From positions 741,911 to 805,910 of the forward strand of contig NZ_FPAB01000001.1 of NCBI RefSeq assembly GCF_900116145.1: a stretch of DNA of 64,000 nucleotides, in the 5' to 3' direction. This DNA comes from Streptomyces harbinensis (lineage in GTDB: Bacteria > Actinomycetota > Actinomycetes > Streptomycetales > Streptomycetaceae). The position numbers were made by a program, and so were the translations under genes. Position 1 is the stretch's first letter, and the number at the start of each line of letters is the position of its first letter. Of this stretch, positions 33,562 through 42,975 are shown one piece after another. The notes under the pieces are model-generated. The model had not been told where the DNA came from. It saw nothing but the letters and a program-made list of their open reading frames with translations, and ran no database searches.

Positions 33562-35687
33562 GCACGTCGGCCGAGTTGCTGAGGACCGCCGCCGAGCGGT
33601 TTCCGGGTGAAGTGGTCACCCAGGCGCAGGTGCGTCATCTGGAGCTGCCGGAGAGGGGCGGCCGGTTCGCGCTGATCACGCTCGACAACGGCTTCGACCA
33701 CAAGAAGCCGACCACCTTCGGGCCGCGTTCGCTGGCGAACATCGACGCGGCCATCGACCAGGTGGAGGCGGAGGCCCGGGACGGCTCGATCGTGGGCGCC
33801 GGGATCACCGGCAAGCCGTTCGTCTTCGCGGTCGGCGCCGACCTCAAGGGGGTCAGCGAGCTGCGCACCCACGAGGAGGCGCTGGCGATCGGCCGCGGCG
33901 GACACGAGGTGTTCAAGCGGCTGTCCGCGCTGCCGGTGCCGACCTTCGCGTACTACAACGGCGCGGCGCTCGGCGGCGGTGTCGAGATCGGGCTGCACTG
34001 CACCTACCGCACCGTCTCGCGCTCGGTGGCGGGTTTCGCGCTGCCGGAGGTCTTCCTCGGCCTGGTGCCGGGCTGGGGCGGCTGTACGCTGCTGCCGCAG
34101 CTGATCGGCGCCGAGCGGGCCGTCTCGGTGATCGTCGGCAACGCGCTCAACCAGAACCGGCAGCTCAAGGGCGCCCAGGTGCACGAGCTGGGGATCGCGG
34201 ACGCGCTGTTCGACGCGGCGGACTTCCTGGAGCAGTCGCTGGTGTGGACCTCGGCGGTGCTGCGCGGCGAGCTGGCCGTGGCCCGTCCGGAGCCGGACCG
34301 GGGCGCCGCCTGGGACGAGGCGGTGGCGGCGGGCCGGCAGCTGGCCGACTCCAAGGTGCACGGGGCGGCACCCGCCGCGTACCGGGCGCTGGACATCATC
34401 GCGCAGGTGCGGGACGGCGATGTGGCGGCCGGGTTCGACGCCGAGGACCGGGCGCTGGCGGATCTCATCCAGGGCGATGAGCTGCGCAGCGGCATCTACG
34501 CCTTCAATCTGGTGCAGGGCCGGGCCAAGCGCCCGGTGGGCGCGCCGGACAAGGCGCTGGCGCGGCCGGTCACCAAGGTCGGTGTGGTGGGCGCGGGGCT
34601 GATGGCCTCGCAGCTCGCGCTGCTGTTCGCGCGCCGTCTGGAGGTGCCGGTGGTGCTCACCGACATCGACCAGGAGCGGGTGGACAAGGGTGTCGGCTGG
34701 GTGCACGAGCAGATCGATCTGCTGCTGCTCAAGGGCCGGATCAAGCAGGACCGGGCGAACCGGCTGAAGGCGTCGGTCACCGGCTCGCTGGACAAGGCCA
34801 CCGCCTTCGCGGACGCCGACTTCGTGATCGAGGCGGTCTTCGAGGAGATGGGCCTCAAGCAGCAGATCTTCGCGGAGCTGGAAGCCGTGGTGCCGCCGCA
34901 CGCGGTGCTGGCCACCAACACCTCCTCGCTGTCGGTCACCGAGATGGCCGCCAAGCTGGAGCACCCCGAGCGGGTGGTGGGTTTCCACTTCTTCAACCCG
35001 GTGGCGGTGCTGCCGTTGCTGGAGATCGTGCGGGCGGAGCGCACCGACGACGCCACGCTGGCCACGGCGTTCGCGGTGAGCCGGAAGCTGAAGAAGACCT
35101 CGGTGCTGGTGAAGGACGCGCCGGCGTTCGTGGTGAACCGCATTCTGACCCGGTTCATGGGCGAGGTGCTGCGGGCGATCGACGAGGGCACCGAGGTGGA
35201 GGTGGCCGACCGGGCGCTGGCGCCGCTGGGGCTGCCGATGTCGCCGATCGAGCTGCTGGAGCTGGTGGGCCCGGCCGTAGCGCACCATGTGGCGGGCACC
35301 CTGGAGCGGGCCTACCCGGACCGGTTCACGGTGTCGGCCAATCTCGCCCGGGTGGTGGAGGCCGGCAAGAAGACCTTCTACCTGCACGACTCGGGCAGCC
35401 CGCGGCTCGACCCCGAGGTGCTGGCGCTCTTCGAGACGGGCGGGAATCCGCTGACCGCCGAGCAGGTGCGGGACCGGGCCCTGGACGCGATCGCCCAGGA
35501 GATCGGGATCATGCTGGAGGAGGGCGTGGTGGCCGAGGCGCAGGACATCGACCTGTGTCTGATCACGGGTGCGGGCTGGCCGTTCCACCTGGGTGGCATC
35601 ACCCCGTACCTGGACCGGGCCGGGGTGTCCGAGCGGGTACTGGGCCGGCGGCTGCTGGAGCGGGGCGTGGCCTCCGTGCCCGCATAG
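33558..35687 (+). CDS. fadB: Fatty-acid oxidation multifunctional protein (enoyl-CoA hydratase / 3-hydroxyacyl-CoA dehydrogenase)
   Basis: 709 aa. N-terminal crotonase domain: GITGKPFVFAVGADLKGV then YYNGAALGGGVEIGLHCTYR (oxyanion hole), about residues 75-150. NAD domain begins near residue 341 with VGVVGAGLMASQLALLFAR, and the dehydrogenase catalytic His is in GFHFFNPVAVLPLLEIVR. C-terminal 3HCDH domains follow. GTG overlaps the fadA stop. A perfect-looking terminator follows after the stop. Confidence 0.93.
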   Translation: MSTSAELLRTAAERFPGEVVTQAQVRHLELPERGGRFALITLDNGFDHKKPTTFGPRSLANIDAAIDQVEAEARDGSIVGAGITGKPFVFAVGADLKGVSELRTHEEALAIGRGGHEVFKRLSALPVPTFAYYNGAALGGGVEIGLHCTYRTVSRSVAGFALPEVFLGLVPGWGGCTLLPQLIGAERAVSVIVGNALNQNRQLKGAQVHELGIADALFDAADFLEQSLVWTSAVLRGELAVARPEPDRGAAWDEAVAAGRQLADSKVHGAAPAAYRALDIIAQVRDGDVAAGFDAEDRALADLIQGDELRSGIYAFNLVQGRAKRPVGAPDKALARPVTKVGVVGAGLMASQLALLFARRLEVPVVLTDIDQERVDKGVGWVHEQIDLLLLKGRIKQDRANRLKASVTGSLDKATAFADADFVIEAVFEEMGLKQQIFAELEAVVPPHAVLATNTSSLSVTEMAAKLEHPERVVGFHFFNPVAVLPLLEIVRAERTDDATLATAFAVSRKLKKTSVLVKDAPAFVVNRILTRFMGEVLRAIDEGTEVEVADRALAPLGLPMSPIELLELVGPAVAHHVAGTLERAYPDRFTVSANLARVVEAGKKTFYLHDSGSPRLDPEVLALFETGGNPLTAEQVRDRALDAIAQEIGIMLEEGVVAEAQDIDLCLITGAGWPFHLGGITPYLDRAGVSERVLGRRLLERGVASVPA

Positions 35688-35710
35688 TCGGGACGAGCGG
35701 TACGGGTCCG

Positions 35711-35743
35711 GGGCGCCCGGTGGTCGCAGACCGCCGGGCGCCC
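35711..35743 (+). terminator. fadAB terminator
   Basis: GGGCGCCCGGTGGTC, 3-base loop, GACCGCCGGGCGCCC: 15-bp stem with a single G-T pair. Confidence 0.75.
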
Positions 35744-35757
35744 CCGGCGCGTGGGGC

Positions 35758-35786
35758 CTGGCAATCCGACGAGCCGGACATATCAT
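35758..35786 (+). promoter_or_regulatory. Promoter of the LCP-like gene
   Basis: CTGGCA at 35758-35763, 17-base spacer, TATCAT at 35781-35786; ATG 8 bases later, so nearly leaderless. Confidence 0.5.
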
Positions 35787-35794
35787 CGGTTGAC

Positions 35795-36736
35795 ATGCCA
35801 TACCTCACGTTCGGTCTGTCACGCAGGATGCGTCACATCCTCGGCTGGAGCCTGGCCGGGCTGCTGGTGGTCGCCGCGGGCACCGGCTGGTGGCTCTACC
35901 GCCACGTCAACGGCAATCTGCGCAGTGTCGACATCAACGCCGAACTGGGCGAGCAGGACCGCCCCGAACCCGACCCCGGGCAGCCCGCCCAGGACATCCT
36001 GGTGCTCAGCACCGACACCGAGGCCGGCCAGCAGTCCGCCATGGTGGTCCACCTCCCGGAGAACGGCGGGGCGGTCACCGTCGTCGGACTCCCGCAGGAC
36101 AACCCCGTACCGCGGCCCTCCTGCGCGGCGGACGACGGTGCGGCGGACGGCTCCGCCGGGCCCGGCACGCTGCCGTTCGGCGACCTCTACCCCACCGGCG
36201 GCCCCAGCTGCGTGGTGAGCAGCGTCGAGGCGATGTCGGACATCCGGATGGACCACTACCTGGAGGTCGATTTCGGCGGCTTCGCCCAGCTGGCCGACGC
36301 GATCGGCGGAGTGACCCTCACCCTGGACGCACCCGTGCACGGCCAGGACGGCTCCACCCTCCTGGAGCCGGGCACCCACACCCTCTCCGGCGCCGAGGCG
36401 CTGGCCGCCGCACGCGCCGCGCGGCCCGCCGAGGGCGAGCCCGATCTGCGCGAACGCATGCTGCTCGCCCTGCTCACCGAGGTCGACTCCGAGGGCATGC
36501 TCTCCAGCCCGGCCAAGCTCTACCGGCTGGCGGACGCCGCCACCCGGTCCCTGACCACCGATTCAGAACTGAGTTCGCTCACCGATCTGCTGGACTTCGC
36601 CCAGCGGCTGAGCGGCGTGGACACCGGCGCGCTGCGCACCCTCACCCTGCCCGCCCCCGGGGACGCCGCCGACCGGGTCTGGGAAGCGCTGCGCACCGGG
36701 GCGCCGGTACCCGGCGACGACGCCGGGAACGGATGA
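35795..36736 (+). CDS. LytR-CpsA-Psr (LCP)-like envelope protein
   Basis: 313 aa. Short basic cytoplasmic N-terminus, one membrane anchor (ILGWSLAGLLVVAAGTGWWL, residues 15-34), then an extracytoplasmic LCP-like domain: DILVLSTDTEAGQQSAMVVHLPENG, YPTGGPSCVVSSVEAMSDI, HYLEVDFGGFAQLADAIGGV, LSGAEALAAARAARPAEGEP. LCP enzymes attach teichoic acids or glycans to peptidoglycan. It is shorter and more divergent than typical LCP proteins; some conserved Arg and Asp residues of the pyrophosphate site are not obvious, so it may be a non-catalytic relative. Confidence 0.7.
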   Translation: MPYLTFGLSRRMRHILGWSLAGLLVVAAGTGWWLYRHVNGNLRSVDINAELGEQDRPEPDPGQPAQDILVLSTDTEAGQQSAMVVHLPENGGAVTVVGLPQDNPVPRPSCAADDGAADGSAGPGTLPFGDLYPTGGPSCVVSSVEAMSDIRMDHYLEVDFGGFAQLADAIGGVTLTLDAPVHGQDGSTLLEPGTHTLSGAEALAAARAARPAEGEPDLRERMLLALLTEVDSEGMLSSPAKLYRLADAATRSLTTDSELSSLTDLLDFAQRLSGVDTGALRTLTLPAPGDAADRVWEALRTGAPVPGDDAGNG

Positions 36737-36937
36737 GCCCACGCCGGCCGGCGGCCGTGGCATCCGGGTGACGGCAGCCGGGCGCAGCGGTGGCCGGGAC
36801 GCGGCCGGTGCGGGAGGGTGACCGGGCGGGCCCGCCGGAATTCCTTCCGCGCGGGCGATGAGTTCCGGGCCGCGCCCGGGTCTTGATTCCGGAGGGCCGC
36901 ACCGCGGCGCCCGCATCGCCTGAAGGAGGCACCGGCC

Positions 36938-37348
36938 ATGGCCAGCAGCATCTTCATCAATCTCCCGGTCCACGACCTCGACCGGTCCAAGGAGTTCTAC
37001 CGCCGTCTGGGCTTCACCATCAACGAGCAGTTCACCGACGAGAACGCCTCCTGCGTGGTGCTGCGCGAGGACAGCATCTTCGTGATGCTCCTGACCCGGC
37101 CGTTCTTCGGGACGTTCACCCACAAGGAGGTCGCGGACACCGACCGCACCGCCGGTGTGATCAACGCGCTCTCGATGGACAGCAGGGAGGAGGTGGACGA
37201 GCTGGCGGACCGCGCCATGGCCGCCGGCGCCAAGCCGTCCAAGCAGTCCCCGGAGATCGAGTCCATGCACGGCCGGACCTTCCAGGACCCCGACGGCAAC
37301 CTGTGGGAGGTCTTCTGGATGGACCCGGCGGCGATGCAGGGCGAGTGA
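36938..37348 (+). CDS. VOC-family (glyoxalase/bleomycin-resistance fold) protein
   Basis: 136 aa. N-terminal SIFINLPVHDLDRSKEFYRR gives the VOC strand-helix start (metal-ligand His position), and the C-terminal HGRTFQDPDGNLWEVFWMDP is the typical second half. Metal-binding His and Glu appear present. ATG with GAAGGAGG upstream. Function may be lyase, dioxygenase or binding. The 201-base gap before it shows only a GGCGGGCCCGCC palindrome and no other feature. Confidence 0.8.
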   Translation: MASSIFINLPVHDLDRSKEFYRRLGFTINEQFTDENASCVVLREDSIFVMLLTRPFFGTFTHKEVADTDRTAGVINALSMDSREEVDELADRAMAAGAKPSKQSPEIESMHGRTFQDPDGNLWEVFWMDPAAMQGE

Positions 37349-37365
37349 CGCCGCCCACGGGGGGC

Positions 37366-37429
37366 GGGAGGCTCGCGGCGGGTCACCTCCCGGACGACAT
37401 CCGGTGGGGGCGACCGCGGCGAGCCTCCC
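37366..37429. terminator. Bidirectional terminator between VOC gene and dxs
   Basis: GGGAGGCTCGC at 37366-37376 and GCGAGCCTCCC at 37419-37429, 11 bp perfect, long loop. Confidence 0.55.
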
Positions 37430-37448
37430 GGCGGCCGGGGGCCGGGGC

Positions 37449-39353
37449 CTAGGCTCCGGCGGTCGCCGCGTCCAGCCGGCCGTCGAGCCGGGCCACCAGG
37501 CCGGTGACGCGGCGGGCGATGTCCGGCGCGGTCAGCCCGATCTCGCCCAGGATCTCCGCACGGGATGCGTGGTCCAGGAAGCGCTCGGGGATGCCGAAGT
37601 CGCGCAGCGGGATGTCCACGTCCGCGTCGCGCAGCGCCTGCGCGATCGACGAACCCACCCCGGCGGCCCGGCTGTTGTCCTCGACGGTGACCACCACGCG
37701 GTGCTCGGCGGCCAGGCCGGGCAGCGCGGCGTCCACCGGCTTGACCCAGCGCGGGTCCACCACGGTGGTGGTGATGCCCTGCCGCTCCAGCAGCGCCGCC
37801 GTCTCCAGGGCGACCGGCGCCAGCGCGCCGATCGACACCAGCAGCACATCGGGACGGTCGCTGCCCGCGTACCGCAGCACGTCCATGCCGCCGACGGTGC
37901 CCAGCGCCGGGACGTTCTTGCCGACCGAGCCCTTGGAGTACCGGACCACGGTGGGCGCGTCGGACACCTGCACCGCCTCGCGCAGCTGGCGGCGCACCTC
38001 CTCCGCGTCCCGGGGCGCGGCGATCCGCAGCCCCGGCACCACCTGGAGGATCGACATGTCCCACATGCCGTTGTGCGACGCGCCGTCCGAGCCGGTGACC
38101 CCGGCCCGGTCCAGGACGAAGGTGACCCCGCACTTGTGCAGCGCCACATCCATCAGCAGCTGGTCGAAGGCGCGGTTGAGGAACGTCGCGTACACCGCGA
38201 ACACCGGGTGCAGCCCGCCGGTGGCAAGACCGGCGGCGGAGACCGCGCCGTGCTGCTCGGCGATGCCGACGTCGTAGACCCGGTCGGGGAACTCCTCCGC
38301 GAACGCCTGGAGCCCCACCGGACGGAGCATCGCGGCGGTGATGGCCACGATGTCCTCGCGCTCACGGCCCAGCTTGACGATCTCCTCGCCGAAGACGGAG
38401 GTCCAGTCGGCGCCGGGCGCCGCCACCGGCAGACCGGTGTCGGGGTGGATGACGCCCACCGCGTGGAACTGGTCGGCCTCGTCGTCGCGCGCCGGCTGGT
38501 AGCCGCGGCCCTTCTCGGTGATGCAGTGCACGATGACCGGTCCGCCGAACCGCTTGGCGCTCTTGAGGGCCGACTCCAGGGCGCCGATGTCGTGGCCGTC
38601 GATCGGGCCGACGTACTTCAGCCCCAGGTCCTCGAACATGCCCTGCGGGGCGATGACGTCCTTCAGGCCCTTCTTGGCGCCGTGCAGCGTGTCGTACAGC
38701 GGCTTGCCGACCACCGGGGTGCGGTTGAGCATCTCCTTGCCCCGGGCCAGGAACCGCTCGTACCCCTCGGTGGTGCGCAGCGTCGCGAGGTGGTTGGCGA
38801 GGCCGCCGATGGTCGGGGAGTACGAGCGCTCGTTGTCGTTGACGACGATGACCAGCGGGCGGTCCTTGGCGGCGGCGATGTTGTTCAGCGCCTCCCAGGC
38901 CATGCCGCCGGTGAGCGCGCCGTCGCCGGTGACCGCGACCACGTGCTGGTCCCGGCCGCGCAGCTGGTTGGCCTTGGCCAGGCCGTCCGCCCAGCCGAGC
39001 ACCGTGGAGGCGTGGCTGTTCTCGATGATGTCGTGCGGCGACTCGGCGCGCGAGGGGTAGCCGGACAGGCCGCCCTTGGCCCGCAGCCGGGAGAAGTCCT
39101 GGCGGCCGGTGAGCAGTTTGTGGACGTAGGACTGGTGGCCGGTGTCCCACAGGATGGAGTCGGCCGGGGAGTCGAAGACGCGGTGCAGCGCGATGGAGAG
39201 TTCGACGACGCCCAGGTTGGGGCCGAGGTGGCCACCGGTTCTGGCGACGGACTCGATGAGGAAGGTGCGGATCTCCTGGGCCAGCTGCTCCAGCTGCTCC
39301 GGAGTCAGCCCGTCCAGATCGCGCGGTCCCGTCAGACGGGTCAGCAGCGCCAC
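37449..39353 (-). CDS. dxs: 1-deoxy-D-xylulose-5-phosphate synthase
   Basis: 634 aa thiamine-diphosphate enzyme, first step of the MEP isoprenoid pathway. N-terminal [22 protein letters not shown]-binding [18 protein letters not shown], then [17 protein letters not shown] and [20 protein letters not shown]-terminal transketolase domain complete. GTG at 39353 has AGGAGG with a 4-base spacer; an upstream ATG at 39407 is in frame but has no site. Same strand as the xyl genes, separated by a strong terminator. Confidence 0.96.
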   Translation of the reverse strand: MALLTRLTGPRDLDGLTPEQLEQLAQEIRTFLIESVARTGGHLGPNLGVVELSIALHRVFDSPADSILWDTGHQSYVHKLLTGRQDFSRLRAKGGLSGYPSRAESPHDIIENSHASTVLGWADGLAKANQLRGRDQHVVAVTGDGALTGGMAWEALNNIAAAKDRPLVIVVNDNERSYSPTIGGLANHLATLRTTEGYERFLARGKEMLNRTPVVGKPLYDTLHGAKKGLKDVIAPQGMFEDLGLKYVGPIDGHDIGALESALKSAKRFGGPVIVHCITEKGRGYQPARDDEADQFHAVGVIHPDTGLPVAAPGADWTSVFGEEIVKLGREREDIVAITAAMLRPVGLQAFAEEFPDRVYDVGIAEQHGAVSAAGLATGGLHPVFAVYATFLNRAFDQLLMDVALHKCGVTFVLDRAGVTGSDGASHNGMWDMSILQVVPGLRIAAPRDAEEVRRQLREAVQVSDAPTVVRYSKGSVGKNVPALGTVGGMDVLRYAGSDRPDVLLVSIGALAPVALETAALLERQGITTTVVDPRWVKPVDAALPGLAAEHRVVVTVEDNSRAAGVGSSIAQALRDADVDIPLRDFGIPERFLDHASRAEILGEIGLTAPDIARRVTGLVARLDGRLDAATAGA

Positions 39354-39419
39354 CGTTCCTCCTAGCTGTCGAGCGTTCGACGGTCCGGCCCGGTGCCGGT
39401 ACGTCAAGCAGTTTATGGC

Positions 39420-39439
39420 CCCCTGCCCACCGGCAGGGG
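39420..39439 (-). terminator. Hairpin in the dxs 5' region
   Basis: CCCCTGCC-CACC-GGCAGGGG, 8 bp perfect. It lies between the xylH terminator and dxs; it may back up that terminator or act in the dxs leader. Confidence 0.4.
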
Positions 39440-39458
39440 TCTCAGTATGCGAGATACG

Positions 39459-39516
39459 TCACCGGGCCCCGGGCACGATCGGCCAGGGGGCGTATCGATC
39501 GGGCGGGGCCCGGTGA
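39459..39516 (-). terminator. xylH terminator
   Basis: TCACCGGGCCCCG and CGGGGCCCGGTGA, 13 bp perfect, 32-base loop, 22 bases after the xylH stop. Confidence 0.65.
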
Positions 39517-39537
39517 TGATCCGCTCACCTTACGGCG

Positions 39538-40764
39538 TCAGGTGCGCCCCGCGGTGCGCTGGGTGCGCCGGGACACGGAATCGAGTACCACCGCGAGCAG
39601 CAGCACCGCGCCGGTGATCATGTACTGGATCTCGGCCGCCATGCCCAGCAGGTTCAGTCCGGTGGTGATCGACTGGATGACCAGCGTGCCCAGCAGCGCC
39701 GACCAGACCCAGCCGCGTCCGCCGAACAGGCTGGTGCCGCCGATGACGGCGGCGGCGATGACGTTCATCAGCAGGTTGCCCGAGCCCAGGCTCTTGGAGG
39801 CGCCGCCGGCCTGCGCGGCCCAGAACAGCCCGCCGAGCGCGGCCAGGGAACTGGCGATGACGAACACGGTCAGCCGCACCCGGGCGACGTTGATGCCGGC
39901 CCGGCGGGCGGCCTCGGCGTTGCCGCCCACCGCGTAGATCTGCCGGCCGTAGGGGGTGTGCCGCAGCACGAAGTGGCCGGCGAACAGCACGCCCAGGAAG
40001 ATGACCAGGGCCAGCGGCAGGCCGCGGTGCTGGTTGAGGGTGTACGCGACGGTGAAGGCGACCAGCGCCACCAGCGCGCCGCGCAGCACGATCTCGGTGA
40101 CCGGGCGGGTGGCCAGGGCCGCCCGCTCGCGGCGGCGCTCGGTGCGCAGCAGGGCGAGGACGTACCCGGCGGTGATCAGCGCGGCGAGCCCGTAGGCGAA
40201 GGCGATGTCCGAGAAGTAGTACGTGGTGAAGTCGCGCACCAGCGAGTCGCGCGGGATGTTGATGGTGCCCTCGTTGCCCATCACCCAGATCTGCAGGCCG
40301 CTCCAGCCCAGGAAGCCGGCCAGGGTGACGACGAAGGCGGGGACGCCGATCTTGGCGAAGAAGAAGCCGTGGATGAGGCCGACGGCGGCGCCGGCCACGA
40401 TCGCCAGGCCGATGGCGAGCAGATCGTGGTAGCCCTGGTTGACGGAGAGGACGGCCCACAGGGCGGCGGAGAGGCCGGCCACCGAGCCGACCGACAGGTC
40501 GATCTCGCCGAGCAGCAGCACCAGGACGATGCCGACCGCCATGATGCCGGGGCCCGCGATGTACACGGAGATGTTGCTGAGGTTGCCGGGTGTGAGGAAG
40601 GTCCCGGTCTGCGCCTCGAACACGATGGCGATGATGATGAGGCCGACGACGACGGGCAGCGAGCCGAGTTCGCCGCCGGCGATCCGGCGGCGGAACTCGG
40701 TGACGTAGCCGGCCAGGCCGCGTTCGCGGACCAGCAGCCGGGGGTCGGGGGCGGGCTGGGTCAT
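39538..40764 (-). CDS. xylH: Xylose-type sugar ABC transporter permease
   Basis: 408 aa. BPD_transp_2 family (ribose/xylose type) with about 10-12 membrane segments; characteristic EIDLSVGSVAGLSAALWAVL, VPAFVVTLAGFLGWSGLQIW and YAVGGNAEAARRAGINVARV (the ATPase-contact loop). Start ATG at 40764 overlaps the ATPase stop as ATGA and has AGGAGG upstream. Third gene of a binding protein - ATPase - permease operon next to a ROK regulator, the S. coelicolor xylFGH-rok7B7 arrangement. Xylose specificity is inferred from that synteny. Confidence 0.85.
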   Translation of the reverse strand: MTQPAPDPRLLVRERGLAGYVTEFRRRIAGGELGSLPVVVGLIIIAIVFEAQTGTFLTPGNLSNISVYIAGPGIMAVGIVLVLLLGEIDLSVGSVAGLSAALWAVLSVNQGYHDLLAIGLAIVAGAAVGLIHGFFFAKIGVPAFVVTLAGFLGWSGLQIWVMGNEGTINIPRDSLVRDFTTYYFSDIAFAYGLAALITAGYVLALLRTERRRERAALATRPVTEIVLRGALVALVAFTVAYTLNQHRGLPLALVIFLGVLFAGHFVLRHTPYGRQIYAVGGNAEAARRAGINVARVRLTVFVIASSLAALGGLFWAAQAGGASKSLGSGNLLMNVIAAAVIGGTSLFGGRGWVWSALLGTLVIQSITTGLNLLGMAAEIQYMITGAVLLLAVVLDSVSRRTQRTAGRT

Positions 40765-41567
40765 GACGGATCCTCCTGTTCCCGCTCTTCGTCCCCGGCT
40801 TTGGAGATGCGGTCGCGGCGGCGGCTGACCGCGTTGTCGGCGGCGCCGGTGATGGCGGCGATGATCGTCTCGTGGGAGGTGCCGGCCACCGGGAAGACGC
40901 CGTTGTTGCGGCCGAGCCGCAGCACCGCCACCCGGTCGGCGACGGCCTGCACATCGGCCATGTTGTGGCTGATGAGGATCACGGCCAGGCCGCGCTCGCG
41001 CAGCCGCTCCACCAGGTCCAGCACCTGGGCGGTCTGCTCGACGCCGAGGGCCGCGGTGGGCTCGTCGAGGATGACGACCTCGGGCTCGCCGACCAGCGCG
41101 CGGGCGATCGCCACCACCTGGCGCTGGCCGCCGGAGAGCGAGGCGACCGGGATACGGACCGAGGGGATGCGGATGGAGAGGGTGTCCAGCAGTTCGCGGG
41201 AGCGCTGCTCCATGGTCACGTGGTCCAGCATCGTGTGCCGGCGGATCTCGCGGCCGAGGAAGAGGTTGGCGACCACGTCCAGGTTGTCGCACAGCGCGAG
41301 GTCCTGGTAGACGGTGGCGATGCCGAGTTCCTGGGCGTCGTGCGGGCGCGCGATGCGCACCGGCTCGCCGCGGAAGTGGATGGCGCCGGAGTCGATGGGG
41401 TGGACCCCGGCGATGGTCTTGACGAGGGTGGACTTTCCGGCACCGTTGTCGCCCACCAGGGCGGTCACCTCGCCGGGGCGTATCTCCAGATCGACGTCGG
41501 TGAGCGCCTGTACGGCGCCGAACCGCTTGGAGACACCGCGCAACTCCAGTACGGGGGCGGCGGTCAT
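40761..41567 (-). CDS. xylG: Xylose-type sugar ABC transporter ATPase
   Basis: 268 aa with a single ABC module, unlike the two-domain E. coli XylG. Walker A LVGDNGAGKSTLVKTIAG, Q-loop VYQDLALCDNLDV, signature LSGGQRQVVAIARAL, Walker B VVILDEPTAALG, switch His ILISHNMADV. It would act as a dimer with XylH. ATG at 41567 with AAGGAGA upstream; ends in a charged tail after the ABC core. Confidence 0.87.
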   Translation of the reverse strand: MTAAPVLELRGVSKRFGAVQALTDVDLEIRPGEVTALVGDNGAGKSTLVKTIAGVHPIDSGAIHFRGEPVRIARPHDAQELGIATVYQDLALCDNLDVVANLFLGREIRRHTMLDHVTMEQRSRELLDTLSIRIPSVRIPVASLSGGQRQVVAIARALVGEPEVVILDEPTAALGVEQTAQVLDLVERLRERGLAVILISHNMADVQAVADRVAVLRLGRNNGVFPVAGTSHETIIAAITGAADNAVSRRRDRISKAGDEEREQEDPS

Positions 41568-41644
41568 AAGGGGGTCGTTCTCCTTGGGTGTGGGGCCGGG
41601 CGCGGTTGCGGCCCGGCCCCGGGTCGAAGAGGGGGAAGGGGCGG

Positions 41645-42760
41645 TCAGCCGCCGATGCCGGCCTCCGCGCAGGCGTCCGCGTAGTCCCGGGTGCAGATGG
41701 CCTCGGCGGTGTAGAACTCGTCGGCGATGACCGTTTCGTTGATGTTGTCGACCGTGACGGTGACCGGGGTCAGCAGCGCGCTGGGCACGCCCTGGGTGGT
41801 CGGCGAGTCCACGGTGCCGGTGGTGAGGTCGGAGAAGTCCTCGCCGCGCAGCACGCGCACCGCGATCTCGGCGGTGAGTTCGCCCTGCGGGACCAGCGCC
41901 TTGTAGATGGTGAAGGTCTGCTCGCCGGAGATGATCCGCTGGAGACCGGCGAGTTCCGCGTCCTGGCCGCCGACGACGGTGTCGTGCAGGTTGGCGGCGT
42001 GCAGGGCGGTGATGATGCCGGCCGCCATGCCGTCGTTGGCGGAGTAGACCGCGTCGATGGCGTCGCCGCCGAGCGACTCCACCGCGCCGGTGACGTCCTC
42101 GTTGGCGAGGGCGGCGTCCCAGCCGTCCACGTCCGACTCGTAGACGATGTCCACCACGCCGTCCAGGACCTCGTGGGCGCCCGCCTTGAACATGGCGGCG
42201 TTGGGGTCGGTGGGCGAGCCGTTGATCATCACCACTCCGGCGCCCTCGGCGTCGTCGCCGAGCGCCTCCAGCAGGGCCTGGCCCTGGAGCCGGCCGACCT
42301 CGGTGTTGTCGTAGGACACGTACGCGACGACATCGCCCTCGGCGAGCCGGTCGTAGGCCACCACCGGCACGCCCTGGGCGGCGGCCTCCTCCACCCAGGA
42401 GGAGGTGCTCGCGGAGTCCACCGCGTCCAGGATGATGACGTCGACGCCCTGGGTGAGCATGGCGTCGAACTGCTGCTTCTGGAGCGCCGTGTCCTCGTTC
42501 GCGTTGTTGTACTGGACCTTGCAGTCCGAGCACAGCTCCGCGATCTTGCCCTCGATGGAGGGACGGTCGAAGGACTCGTAGCGGGTCGTGGAGTTCTCCG
42601 GGAGCAGGAGCCCGATGGTGCCGGACTCCTTGCCCTCGCCCGAGCCGTTGCCGTCCCCGTCGCCGTTGCCACCGCCACCTGCCTCGCCGCAGGCGGTCAG
42701 GGCCGCCGCGAGACCGAGGGACACGATGCCCACGGCTATCGGGCGCAGCTGCATACGCAT
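41645..42760 (-). CDS. xylF: Xylose-binding lipoprotein
   Basis: 371 aa. Signal peptide with lipobox LTAC, lipidated Cys24, then a Gly-rich linker and a periplasmic-binding protein type I (Peripla_BP_4) fold: TIGLLLPENSTTRYESFDRP, VIILDAVDSASTSSWVEEA, VPVVAYDRLAEGDVVAYVSY, DAVYSANDGMAAGIITAL. The same pocket organisation is seen in E. coli XylF. ATG at 42760 chosen; 42754 is also possible. It has its own well-formed promoter upstream, with a palindrome in the spacer. Confidence 0.87.
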   Translation of the reverse strand: MRMQLRPIAVGIVSLGLAAALTACGEAGGGGNGDGDGNGSGEGKESGTIGLLLPENSTTRYESFDRPSIEGKIAELCSDCKVQYNNANEDTALQKQQFDAMLTQGVDVIILDAVDSASTSSWVEEAAAQGVPVVAYDRLAEGDVVAYVSYDNTEVGRLQGQALLEALGDDAEGAGVVMINGSPTDPNAAMFKAGAHEVLDGVVDIVYESDVDGWDAALANEDVTGAVESLGGDAIDAVYSANDGMAAGIITALHAANLHDTVVGGQDAELAGLQRIISGEQTFTIYKALVPQGELTAEIAVRVLRGEDFSDLTTGTVDSPTTQGVPSALLTPVTVTVDNINETVIADEFYTAEAICTRDYADACAEAGIGG

Positions 42761-42814
42761 GATGTTTCTCGCCTCCCTGTCCGGCCGCCACGGTGCGGCC
42801 GGGGTCGGCGCAAG

Positions 42815-42843
42815 AGATAACTCCGCGAATTCGCCGCCGTCAA
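42815..42843 (-). promoter_or_regulatory. xylF promoter with operator in spacer
   Basis: Read on the minus strand: TTGACG (42843-42838), 17-base spacer, TTATCT (42820-42815). The spacer contains the 10-bp palindrome GCGAATTCGC at 42825-42834, a good place for a repressor such as the adjacent ROK protein. Confidence 0.65.
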
Positions 42844-42923
42844 TACTTAAAACAGGCATCTCGCAAAACGATACGGATTCGCCGTCCGGTCGCCGGGTGC
42901 GGATTCAAGAGGTGAAGACGGCT

Positions 42924-42937
42924 TGCCCGTTCGGGCA
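42924..42937 (-). terminator. Weak hairpin after the ROK gene
   Basis: TGCCCG-TT-CGGGCA about 40 bases after the stop; may partly separate rok7B7 from xylF. Confidence 0.35.
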
Positions 42938-42975
42938 TTCCGGCCGCCTTCTTCTGTGGTTTTCCGGACCGCTTT

